Shown piece by piece: positions 42,853 through 51,093 of a DNA stretch of 51,230 nt. The notes beneath the pieces were generated by a model. The model saw only the letters and a program-made list of their open reading frames with translations, was not told the DNA's origin and did not search any database. Both the position numbers and the translations under genes were made by a program. How positions within the stretch are numbered: position 1 is the stretch's first letter; each line of letters opens with the position of its first letter. Source of the stretch: Saprospirales bacterium (GTDB lineage: Bacteria > Bacteroidota > Bacteroidia > Chitinophagales > Saprospiraceae); contig PAAY01000016.1 in assembly GCA_002698985.1 (NCBI GenBank), positions 1-51,230 of the forward strand, written 5' to 3'.

Positions 42853-45800
42853 TCAGCGGTCCATTTTCACAATCCTGTGGGTGAAGTCCCGCAGTCCTTT
42901 TTGCTTCACTCTCACCATGTACACCCCTTCGGGTAAATCGCTGAGGTCCAGTTGGTGCTTGTCCACACTTCCCGGGCACATGATGCGCTTCATAACCTGG
43001 CCGTAAGGCGTCGTAATCTCAACCAGTACCTGGTCTTCGTTGGGCTCCAGCAGTTCAACTACCAGGTTGCCCTTGGTCGGGTTTGGATAGGCAGTTATGA
43101 TGGACACCCCATCAGGCTGGAAATGCGCCATGGCGGTTGTTGAATATCCTTCAAAATCGTCTTCGGTCAAGGCCTTGTATTTGATCCGGTAAATGTTGTC
43201 ACCGAGTTTGGGATTCAAATCCGTGAATTCGAAGCCTCCGCCCGGCAGTGCATGCAGCGGTGACAGTGCACCGAGGTTCTCGAATTGCACACCGTCTTCC
43301 GAGCGCTGAATGAAATACATCACTTCGTCAAAATTGGCGTCAGCGCGCCAGGAGAGATCGATGCGCTCACCGTTCACAACAGCTTCGAGGTCCTCGACCA
43401 CGATCAAAGGCTGGAAGCAGTTATTTACAGTTACCGTCGTTGAAACGGACAATGAGCAATCAAACCTGGTTACAGTCAAAGTCACAGTTTTCACACCCTG
43501 AACGGCCCAGGTGACGCCGTTCACCACTCTCGTATTCGCCGTTTGAGGAACGGCACCGGGTCCGAAATCCCACTCGTAAGTGGCACCTCCACCGGCAATG
43601 GCAGCTTCAAAACGGCCTGCTTCATTTTCACAAAGGGTTCCGGGCTCGTCAATGATCTGGGTCAGTGGGTATGGTTGGATGACCTTTGAGATGATGTTGG
43701 TTTCTCCCGGGTATTCCGTGCAGCCCACCCTTCTCGAGCAGCGTATGAAATAGGTTGACTGCAAGAGTGGACCCGGATCGTAAGTCGGGCTGTTTGAGTT
43801 CGGGATTGGCGTCCAATTGGGATCGCCGGGGCCATTGTAAATTGGAATGTGGCTGTAGAGCCAGAGGTATTCAATGTCGCCAAAACCTCCTGTTGGGGGA
43901 GCAAGGCTCACAATTTCAGAAGGATCAGCACCCAGGCCACAAAGGTCTTCGTCGTAACCTACAAGGCCTCCATCGGTTACATTGTCGCAATCTTTATAGG
44001 CACCCATGTCAAAGCCCAACAGATCGAGCGTATAAGGTTGCACAGTGAACACTGCCGTTCTTCCGGTCAGTTGGTCTGCGTCACTATCCAGGTTGTCATC
44101 AGCACCCTGATCCTTGGGCGATATGGAATAGCCATTGGGCAGGCTGTTGAGGACGAACTCGAGGAAGTAATCTCCGGCTGGCACATCTTCAAACAGGTAG
44201 TGACCGAGGAAATCTGTCACCCTGCTGCCCTGGTAAACTTCACCGGGCATGGTGTACAATTTCACAGTCACACCCTGAATGCCGTATTCGTCGGAATCCT
44301 GGATGCCATCCCTGTTGGTGTCGAGCCAAACGTAATCGCCCACATTGACCACTTCGTCCAGCACAATCAAACCACAGTCGATGGTTTGGTTGTAGTATCC
44401 GGAAGCCAGTGGGAAGCCACCTGTTTCACCGGTGGCAGGATCTACATCACTGTCCAGGGCGTCGTCACCAACGTTTTGGTAGGTATAAACTGCATTGGGC
44501 ACCAGCCCGAAGTCAAGGTTATAAAAGCCGGGGGCCAGCCCGTCAAAAGCATAGTATCCGCTGGAGTCGGAGGTGGTAGTCAGGTCCACCGGCACGCTGC
44601 CAAAAGTGTTTCCGGTCAGGTGAACGTCTACGCCTGGCACTCCCGGCTCACCGGTATCCTGGATGCCGTTTTGATTGAGATCATTCCAAATGAAGTTTCC
44701 GATTTTGGATGGATTCGTCAACGAAATGTGGGTAACACAGGTGCAGCCATTGGCATCGGTTACGGTTACGGAATGTGTGCCGGCCGCCAGGTTGGAAGCA
44801 GTATCTGTTACGCTGCCGCTGTCCCAGGTATAGGTATAAGGTGCTGTGCCACCGGAAGTCTCAACGGTAGCTACTCCGTCGTTGCCACCGAAGGTGGTGA
44901 TGGGTGAAACTACCGAAGCAATGCAACTCATCAAGGGTGGCTCGCCGATGCTTACAGAATCTGTAAGGACACAACCTGCCGCATCGACAACGGTAACACT
45001 GAATGTACCGGCGCTGAGGTTGGCGGCAATGCTTGCCGAATCACCATTGCTCCATGCAAAAGTGTAAGGTGCCGAACCGCCCGTGGCGTTGACAGTTGCA
45101 GAACCGTCGCTGCCGGCATAACAGTTTACATCGCTTCCGGTGGCGGAAATGGCAAAGTCAGAAGTATAGTTGACAACGGCAGTGGCACTGCTTTGGCAGC
45201 CGTGCGCATCGGTAACCGTTACGGAATAACTACCTGGAGCAAGTCCGGACGCAGACTGTGTGGTCTGCCCGTCGGACCAGTTGAAGTTATATGGTGAGGT
45301 ACCGCCCTGCGGATTGGCCGTCGCAATGCCATCACTGTCACTGGAGCACAACACGTCATCTGCTGTCGTAAGAACAATCAGTGGGTCTGGCTCAAATATG
45401 GAAATCTCACCCTCGTCTGAGCAGCCGTTGGCATCGGTAATAGTGAGGCTGTAAACACCCGGGCTAAGATTGGAAATGGCACTTGTATCATTGGCGCCGG
45501 CAACACTCCAGGCGTAACTGAATGGGCTTTTCCCGCCGGAAACAATGGCGCTGAGTCCTGCATCACTTGCACCAGAACAGGAGATCGGTTCGATGTCAAA
45601 ACTGATGACTATTGCTGCCGGAGAATCGATCGTACCCGTACCAACTGCCGTACAACCGTTGTCATCGGTAACGGTCACCGAATAGGTTCCTGGCGTTACA
45701 TCATCGAGAACAGACACGGAAGGGTTGCCGGGAGCATCCCAGGCATATTGGTAAACACCCGGGCTGGCCGTTGTGCCCCCTGTGGCTGTAACTTCCAGCG

Positions 45801-47859
45801 ATCCGTCGCTGCTGTTGAAGCAACTGGCCGGTTGCGAAGCGAAGGAAAGCACAATGGGAGAAGGCTCGGTCACTTCAACTGACCCCGTCGCTGCGCAACC
45901 CATGGTGTCGGATACGATGACAAAATAGGAACCCGCAGGAAGGTCATTAACCACACTGCCGGTAGAGTTGGCGGGGTCGTTCCATTGCATAATGAAAGGT
46001 CCGTTGATTCCGGATACAACAGCAACGCTCACGGAACCGTCCGATCCTCCCGCACAGGAGACCGGCGTGCTGTTCAAGGCCAGTTCGATGGGCGGTGGCG
46101 ATTGTATCATGGCTGTGTCAACGGTTGAGCAGCCGGTGCTGTCCGTCACAGTAACAGTATAGGTTCCCGGAGCGAGGTTAACAGCCGCTGCTGATGTTTG
46201 GTGCAAAATGTCGCTCCAAGCATAGGTGTAGGGCTCCATGCCACCTGTAGCCGTTACCGTAGCAGCCCCGTTTGGACTGTTGAAGCAGCTGGCATTGGTT
46301 GACACTACGGTTGTTTCAATTATTACTCCTTCGGGAACAGTAACCGAGGCAGATCCGGTACATCCGATGGTGTCGGTTACTGTAACACTGTATTGACCGG
46401 CACTGAGGCCGCTTGCAGTTTGGGTAGTTTGTGTCAGAGGATCGTCCCATTGGAATTGGAAGGGTGACAGGCCGCCGGTGACTGAAACCACGGTGGCTGT
46501 GCCATTTGCTTCGCCAAAACAGCCGGGTGAGGTAGCTTCCAGTGTGAGTTGCAGCGCATTGCCAAAAGGCACAGCAGCCGTTTGGGCAGTTGTGCAGCCA
46601 TTGGCATCTGTAACGGTAACGGTGTAGTCGCCTGGAGGCAAGTTGTTGATGTACTGGCTGGTTTGCGCAAGCGAGTCTGACCAGACAAAGCTGAAAGGTC
46701 CTACTCCCAGGCCTACGCTGTCCACTCCAATGGCGCCGTCGTTAGCACCCAGGCAACTCTCGGCAACAACGGAGAAATACACCTCCATTTCGGGGGCATT
46801 GTCAACTTCGATGCTGTCCGTGAGCGAGCATCCCATGGGATCCATGATAGTCACATAATAAGTGCCGGGAGACAAACCCTGCGGATCCTCGACATCACCG
46901 ATGTTGTTGGACCAGAAATATGCGTAGGGAGTGGCACCTCCCGAAACTGCCATCGAGATGGATCCATCATCACCATTGAAGCAAGTTGGTGAAAATGAGA
47001 TCAGCGTATCGATGGAAAGGGTGTTGTCAAGGGTTACAGAAACCATGTTGGAAACGCCGAGGTAATCGGTGCAACCATGGCGCCTGCTCAAACGGATGAA
47101 GTAGGTATTTTGAAATACTGTATCGGGGTCAAGAATGATTGAATCAGCTCCGGGGATCTCCACCCAGTCAGGACTGGCAGGATCGTATGCAACTGGTGTA
47201 TTGCTCATGACCCACTGGAATTCCAGATCGCCGCTGCCCCCTGTGGGGTCAGTTACCGAAACGATGGGGGCTGGATCAAAGGGAAAGGTGCAGGTTGTTT
47301 GGGAAGCACCTATTTCACCGCCGTCGGTAACGTTGTCACAGCAGATGACCTCTTTCATGATGATGTTGCTTTCGCCAACATAATCAGTACACCCGCTTCG
47401 GCGGGCGCAACGGCGGAAATAGGTTGTCACAGAAATTGGCCCGGGATCAAATTCAGGGGCATTGGTGTTGGGGATGGGCGTCCACTGGGCAAAGGGATCG
47501 GTCGGGTCATCGGTGGTGAAAATCCACACAAACTCCAAATCTCCCGTTCCGCCTGTCGGCAACACCACATTGGTGATGAGGGATGGATCCCAATCAGGAT
47601 TTGGGCAGCCGAATTCATCGCCTTCCACTACCCCACCGTTGATCACATTGTCGCAAGCCAGGCAAACCCGGTAGGTATCACCGTTGGCATCCGTCAATGT
47701 CAGCACGGGTTCCCCATTGTTGGCCCGCAGGGCTGAAGGGATCAAACAGAGCATGAAAAGCAAAGCGGTGAGGCTGGTTACGGCCTTTGGGAAAAATTGC
47801 TCCAAACCCAAAGCATGGAGCTGAATGGAAGGTAATACTCTCATAGTCGTCTTTTTCAA
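42853..47859 (-). CDS. Giant secreted adhesin: SprB repeats, SdrD-like B domains, T9SS type A sorting domain
   Basis: The 1668-residue protein has a long signal region (about residues 1-46). Two copies of a ~105-residue unit (69-168 and 174-278: TGGxGDLEFxW ... SRRxGCTDY) come first. Ten SprB-type repeats of about 72-80 residues follow (about 284-1035, each with a C.G..DG..xV..TGG..PY.Y.W pattern and TVTDxxGC). Then come two SdrD B-like domains (about 1037-1280), a third copy of the ~105-residue unit, a PKD-like region, a fibronectin-like stretch and the T9SS C-terminus (about 1590-1668). SprB-like proteins are gliding and adhesion proteins moved or exported by T9SS. No gldK-N genes lie in the window. 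Confidence 0.93.
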   Translation of the reverse strand: MKKTTMRVLPSIQLHALGLEQFFPKAVTSLTALLFMLCLIPSALRANNGEPVLTLTDANGDTYRVCLACDNVINGGVVEGDEFGCPNPDWDPSLITNVVLPTGGTGDLEFVWIFTTDDPTDPFAQWTPIPNTNAPEFDPGPISVTTYFRRCARRSGCTDYVGESNIIMKEVICCDNVTDGGEIGASQTTCTFPFDPAPIVSVTDPTGGSGDLEFQWVMSNTPVAYDPASPDWVEIPGADSIILDPDTVFQNTYFIRLSRRHGCTDYLGVSNMVSVTLDNTLSIDTLISFSPTCFNGDDGSISMAVSGGATPYAYFWSNNIGDVEDPQGLSPGTYYVTIMDPMGCSLTDSIEVDNAPEMEVYFSVVAESCLGANDGAIGVDSVGLGVGPFSFVWSDSLAQTSQYINNLPPGDYTVTVTDANGCTTAQTAAVPFGNALQLTLEATSPGCFGEANGTATVVSVTGGLSPFQFQWDDPLTQTTQTASGLSAGQYSVTVTDTIGCTGSASVTVPEGVIIETTVVSTNASCFNSPNGAATVTATGGMEPYTYAWSDILHQTSAAAVNLAPGTYTVTVTDSTGCSTVDTAMIQSPPPIELALNSTPVSCAGGSDGSVSVAVVSGINGPFIMQWNDPANSTGSVVNDLPAGSYFVIVSDTMGCAATGSVEVTEPSPIVLSFASQPASCFNSSDGSLEVTATGGTTASPGVYQYAWDAPGNPSVSVLDDVTPGTYSVTVTDDNGCTAVGTGTIDSPAAIVISFDIEPISCSGASDAGLSAIVSGGKSPFSYAWSVAGANDTSAISNLSPGVYSLTITDANGCSDEGEISIFEPDPLIVLTTADDVLCSSDSDGIATANPQGGTSPYNFNWSDGQTTQSASGLAPGSYSVTVTDAHGCQSSATAVVNYTSDFAISATGSDVNCYAGSDGSATVNATGGSAPYTFAWSNGDSASIAANLSAGTFSVTVVDAAGCVLTDSVSIGEPPLMSCIASVVSPITTFGGNDGVATVETSGGTAPYTYTWDSGSVTDTASNLAAGTHSVTVTDANGCTCVTHISLTNPSKIGNFIWNDLNQNGIQDTGEPGVPGVDVHLTGNTFGSVPVDLTTTSDSSGYYAFDGLAPGFYNLDFGLVPNAVYTYQNVGDDALDSDVDPATGETGGFPLASGYYNQTIDCGLIVLDEVVNVGDYVWLDTNRDGIQDSDEYGIQGVTVKLYTMPGEVYQGSRVTDFLGHYLFEDVPAGDYFLEFVLNSLPNGYSISPKDQGADDNLDSDADQLTGRTAVFTVQPYTLDLLGFDMGAYKDCDNVTDGGLVGYDEDLCGLGADPSEIVSLAPPTGGFGDIEYLWLYSHIPIYNGPGDPNWTPIPNSNSPTYDPGPLLQSTYFIRCSRRVGCTEYPGETNIISKVIQPYPLTQIIDEPGTLCENEAGRFEAAIAGGGATYEWDFGPGAVPQTANTRVVNGVTWAVQGVKTVTLTVTRFDCSLSVSTTVTVNNCFQPLIVVEDLEAVVNGERIDLSWRADANFDEVMYFIQRSEDGVQFENLGALSPLHALPGGGFEFTDLNPKLGDNIYRIKYKALTEDDFEGYSTTAMAHFQPDGVSIITAYPNPTKGNLVVELLEPNEDQVLVEITTPYGQVMKRIMCPGSVDKHQLDLSDLPEGVYMVRVKQKGLRDFTHRIVKMDR
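44750..47010 (-). repeat. Coding region of ten SprB-type repeats
   Basis: The ten repeats are clear at protein level (about 72-80 residues each), but the DNA units have diverged, so they are not recent copies. Their shared elements are a Cys near the start of each unit, a DG pair, a TGG, an aromatic-rich YxW segment and a TVTDxxGC end. Confidence 0.85.
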
Positions 47860-48080
47860 AACATAGAATTAGCGCAATCCCGTCTGCATCTAGGATGCAC
47901 ACAAGCACACAGCAAATGTGGCGGGGGTTGTTTTCCGGAATTTTACCGGCTTAGTTCAAAAAGGGCTTCGGTGAGTTTTCTTTTCTACAAAAGGAGACAA
48001 CTGACACTAATGTGTTTGATCAGAAGTGTTGTTTATCAATAAGGCGGAAAGTCAAAAACTATACCATTTAAAAAAAATAC

Positions 48081-48707
48081 TCATACGTTATTCTTTGTCA
48101 TCGAACATAGGCGACGGTGCAATTTGTGGACTTGCTGAATGACGGAGAGGGTATTGTCATTGATGATGACATGGTCGCTCAGGGCTATTTTATCTTCCTC
48201 GGGCCATTGATTCCTGACCCTGGCCAGCACCTCTTCCCTGCTCACATGATCGCGCTCCATCACCCGTTTGATCCTCAATTCCAGCGGGGCGTAAACATAA
48301 ATGACCCTGTCGAGGTGCCGGTGACTGCCACTTTCAAAAATGAGGGCTGCTTCTTTGAGGGTGTAAGGTGCGTCCTGCTGCCTGGCGTGCCAGGCCTGGG
48401 CGTCTTTTTCAACAACGGGATGAACGAGAGAATTGAGTAGTTTCAACTTTTTTTCATCGTGAAAGACGATGCCGGCAAGGTATGCCCGGTTGAGTTCGCC
48501 CGATTGGGTATAGGCTTCTGTTCCGAAATGGGCTTTGATTTGACTGACCAGATCCGGATTGTGAACCATTAAATGTTTGGCGGCTGCGTCGGCATAATAA
48601 ACAGGGATGCCGATGGTCTCAAACAGCTTGCAGATGGTTGTTTTCCCGGAGCCTATGCCTCCCGTGATTCCAATTCTCAATGGCTGGTTTTTCAATTCTG
48701 TTTGCAT
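48081..48707 (-). CDS. coaE: Dephospho-CoA kinase CoaE
   Basis: CoaE phosphorylates dephospho-CoA in the last step of CoA synthesis. The P-loop is GITGGIGSGKTTICKLF, followed by GIPVYYADAAAKHLM and the FESGSHRHLDRVIYVYA region. The lid has VSREEVLARVRNQWPEEDK. The 208 residues are normal. It is a single gene between the adhesin and the PorP/SprF gene, on the opposite strand to the latter. Confidence 0.95.
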   Translation of the reverse strand: MQTELKNQPLRIGITGGIGSGKTTICKLFETIGIPVYYADAAAKHLMVHNPDLVSQIKAHFGTEAYTQSGELNRAYLAGIVFHDEKKLKLLNSLVHPVVEKDAQAWHARQQDAPYTLKEAALIFESGSHRHLDRVIYVYAPLELRIKRVMERDHVSREEVLARVRNQWPEEDKIALSDHVIINDNTLSVIQQVHKLHRRLCSMTKNNV

Positions 48708-48782
48708 TTCGGCCGACGCTGGTTCAATTCTGGTTTGGAAGTAAAAAATCTATCAGTACATTAGACCCAATTCCGAAGATTT

Positions 48783-49829
48783 ATGAAAAATCAAAACATC
48801 AGGTACTGTTTCAGGTCCACAAAGGTATTGGTATTTGCACTTTGCTCGCTGTTCTGCGCTGTCAGCAGTTTCGGGCAAGATGTTCATTTTTCCAATTTTA
48901 ATTACGCCCCGGCGATGGTCAATCCTGCCCAGGCGGGGTTCTTTCCCGGACATTACAGATGGGCAGGACTCTACCGATCCCAATGGAGTTCCGTGCCGGT
49001 GGATTACCAGACACTGGCCGGCGGATTTGATATGAAGCTCAGACCGGGTTTCTTAGCGGATGGAAATCTTCTGGGTGCAGGATTGTTTCTTTTTCAGGAT
49101 CAGGCCGGCGATGCATCCTTGTCAAACGGCATGGTGGCCTTTCAGACGGCCTTTCACAAATTGCTGAATGATGAGCTTTCGCTGAGTGCCGGGGTTCATG
49201 CCTCCCTTCATCACCGCAAGGCTGACGCTTCAGCCGTCACCTGGGAATCGCAGTACAATGGTGACCAGTTTGACCCTTCTTTATTCTCTGGAGAGTCTTT
49301 TTCGTCGCAAAACGGGAATTATATCTCAGCCGGTGCCGGTTTGCAACTGAGCTACCAACACGCTGACACCCGCAGCAATTATTCTATCGGACTGAGCAGC
49401 TACCACCTGAACAGCCCAGTTTTCACTTTTTACGACGATACGGATGTCAAAATAAAGCAAAGAATCAACCTCCTCCTGCTTCTGACCCGGCAAGTCAACC
49501 AAACGCTCGATGCGCATTTCAATTTTCTCTTCAGCACTCAGGGACCCTACCGTGAAATTCTGACGGAAGGCCTGCTGCGGAAACATTTCAGCCTCTCAGC
49601 GGGCAATGCCATTGAACTTATTGGTGGTGTCGGAATGCGCTGGCAGGATGCCATCTATCCCAATATCGGCTTGAAGATCAATAACACAGAAGCAGGGTTC
49701 AGTTACGACATCAATTTTTCAGAATGGAAAAAGGCCAGTTTGCGAAAAGGAGGTCCCGAATTTTTCATCAGACACGTTCTCTGGAAAGTAGAGCCGCCTG
49801 CCGAATTCAAGCCCTGCCCCATCTTTTAA
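48783..49829 (+). CDS. PorP/SprF family T9SS outer-membrane protein
   Basis: The 348-residue protein has a signal peptide (about residues 1-31) and the PorP/SprF opening QDVHFSNFNYAPAMVNPAQAG, then a barrel-like series of strands. SprF-type proteins help export or anchor SprB-type adhesins through T9SS; the giant SprB-repeat protein lies about 1 kb away in opposite orientation, so a functional pairing is plausible. The family has several paralogues per genome, so a one-to-one pairing is inference. Confidence 0.9.
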   Translation: MKNQNIRYCFRSTKVLVFALCSLFCAVSSFGQDVHFSNFNYAPAMVNPAQAGFFPGHYRWAGLYRSQWSSVPVDYQTLAGGFDMKLRPGFLADGNLLGAGLFLFQDQAGDASLSNGMVAFQTAFHKLLNDELSLSAGVHASLHHRKADASAVTWESQYNGDQFDPSLFSGESFSSQNGNYISAGAGLQLSYQHADTRSNYSIGLSSYHLNSPVFTFYDDTDVKIKQRINLLLLLTRQVNQTLDAHFNFLFSTQGPYREILTEGLLRKHFSLSAGNAIELIGGVGMRWQDAIYPNIGLKINNTEAGFSYDINFSEWKKASLRKGGPEFFIRHVLWKVEPPAEFKPCPIF

Positions 49830-49944
49830 CCCGAAAGGTTTACTGTGGCGCAAATTTTGTTTGAAGGAAAACGCACGGGAAACAGTGCTTTTCCGGGTGA
49901 ATGAACAAACACACTAAAACGCACCCCCCGCCATTGAACAAACC

Positions 49945-50466
49945 ATGAAAAGTGAAATCAAACTTCTTCTTTCCACAATCGACAATGGTGGTCGCTCTTT
50001 GAAACGTGTCAACGCACATTATTACTGGAGGGGCGGAACCCCAGGCGCTGAAAATGACTGGAACATCGCCTCCAATTGGTACAACAGAAACGTTCCGGGC
50101 TGGTTCGACACCGTAATCATCTCTCCTGAATACACCCGCAACCATCAGTATCCCATCATCACCAACTTCGTCAATGACATTGCCTGCCTCCTCATCGAGA
50201 AACGGGCCCGGTTGACCATTACCAAATCAGGTCGCCTTTGCATCGATGGGCTCGAGAGAGCAGAATGGGGCATCAACAACTTTGGTCAGATAACCATCTG
50301 GGGAGAGCTGACCATCCAACGAACCCTTTTCGCCAACTTTTACAACCATGGCACGCTCGTCAATTTTGGTTCCATAGCCGTTGATTTGCCCGAAGGCGAT
50401 GCCATCATATCAGATGAGTGTTCCAGGGTTCAGAACCACGGCGAATTACTCCACCTTTCCATCTGA
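49945..50466 (+). CDS. Small protein with beta-helix-like repeat, no signal peptide
   Basis: The 173-residue protein begins MKSEIKLLLSTIDNGG, without a signal peptide, and then has YYWRGGTPGAENDWNIASNW followed by VPGWFDTVIIS, the pattern that opens many Bacteroidota secreted beta-helix or adhesin repeats. The remaining residues are a run of short beta-strand segments (INNFGQITIWGELTIQ, NHGTLVNFGSIAV). The lack of a signal or a C-terminal sorting domain is unusual for such a module. I cannot name the family. A hairpin terminator follows. Confidence 0.75.
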   Translation: MKSEIKLLLSTIDNGGRSLKRVNAHYYWRGGTPGAENDWNIASNWYNRNVPGWFDTVIISPEYTRNHQYPIITNFVNDIACLLIEKRARLTITKSGRLCIDGLERAEWGINNFGQITIWGELTIQRTLFANFYNHGTLVNFGSIAVDLPEGDAIISDECSRVQNHGELLHLSI

Positions 50467-50486
50467 CATTTTGGAGTTTTGACAAG

Positions 50487-50520
50487 GTTCCAGAACCATT
50501 TGCCACAAATGGGAACTTTT
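50487..50520 (+). terminator. Terminator hairpin for the beta-helix-like gene
   Basis: CCATTTG (50496-50502) pairs with CAAATGG (50506-50512) around CCA, with an outer GTTC/GAAC pair across a five-base bulge (50487-50490 with 50513-50516), followed by TTTT. Confidence 0.65.
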
Positions 50521-50556
50521 AAAAAGTGGACTCAGAACGATGGTGTCCAGTAATGG

Positions 50557-50617
50557 ATGTGACCCCGGCATGAATCCCCCGTCGGGATAAGGTAAATTGC
50601 ATCTCCGTGGGTCACAT
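50557..50617 (+). ncRNA. Candidate structured RNA or leader element
   Basis: ATGTGACCC (50557-50565) and GGGTCACAT (50609-50617) pair perfectly; CGG (50566-50568) with CCG (50605-50607) extends the helix to 12 pairs with one bulged T. Inside, ATCCC (50574-50578) pairs with GGGAT (50584-50588). No known family is recognised. It could equally be a protein-binding inverted repeat. Confidence 0.4.
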
Positions 50618-50658
50618 GAGAGGCAAATTAATTGATTTTCAGCGCTTTAAAACTAGTA

Positions 50659-50689
50659 TTGCATTAAAGAATCCGGTTTTATACATTTG
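50659..50689 (+). promoter_or_regulatory. Promoter for the DUF2795 gene (TTG ... TACATTTG)
   Basis: TTG (50659-50661) and TACATTTG (50682-50689) are separated by 20 bases, the expected Bacteroidota -33/-7 spacing. The gene start is at 50800, giving a leader of about 100 bases. Confidence 0.55.
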
Positions 50690-50799
50690 CAGCCAATTTC
50701 AGCGGGCTTTGATTCAACCAAACTGACTTTCGGGCTTTTTAAAAATGGCATGCAAAGTGCGCTCGAACAAGTGAACTTGTAAACAAAAAATTCCAAACT

Positions 50800-51021
50800 A
50801 TGTATTGGACACTAGAACTGGCGTCACACCTTGAAGACGCTCCATGGCCAGCCACAAAAGACGAATTGATCGACTATGCCATTCGGTCGGGGGCGCCAAT
50901 GGAAGTGATTGAAAACCTTCAGGAAATGGAAGATGAAGGCGAGATGTACGAAGGCATAGAAGACATTTGGCCGGATTATCCCCGAAAAGACGATTTCCTC
51001 TTCAATGAAGATGAGTACTGA
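50800..51021 (+). CDS. DUF2795 family protein
   Basis: This 73-residue acidic protein is strongly conserved across Bacteroidota: LELASHLEDAPWPATKDELI, then YAIRSGAPMEVIENLQEME and WPDYPRKDDFLFNEDEY. DUF2795 has no known function. It has a promoter 111 bases upstream and a very clear terminator right after, so it is transcribed alone and strongly regulated at its 3' end. Confidence 0.93.
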   Translation: MYWTLELASHLEDAPWPATKDELIDYAIRSGAPMEVIENLQEMEDEGEMYEGIEDIWPDYPRKDDFLFNEDEY

Positions 51022-51060
51022 TTTTTAAGGGAGATTTCTCTCTCAGTCAGGAAAGATATA

Positions 51061-51088
51061 GGTTTTGCCTTTGGCAAAACCTTTTTTT
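51061..51088 (+). terminator. Strong intrinsic terminator after the DUF2795 gene
   Basis: GGTTTTGCC (51061-51069) pairs perfectly with GGCAAAACC (51073-51081) around TTT, followed by seven T. Confidence 0.92.
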
Positions 51089-51093
51089 ATTTT

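Larger units (their letters stand above)
50467..50799. other. Intergenic region (333 bases) with a terminator, a structured inverted repeat and a promoter
   Basis: It holds a terminator hairpin (50487-50520), a compact 61-base inverted-repeat structure (50557-50617) and a promoter for the DUF2795 gene (50659-50689). The three are listed separately. Confidence 0.6.

Noticed and set aside
43849-44907. 352-residue open frame on the plus strand
   Set aside because: It is antisense to the SprB-repeat and SdrD-like region; the length is explained by repeat-driven codon use.
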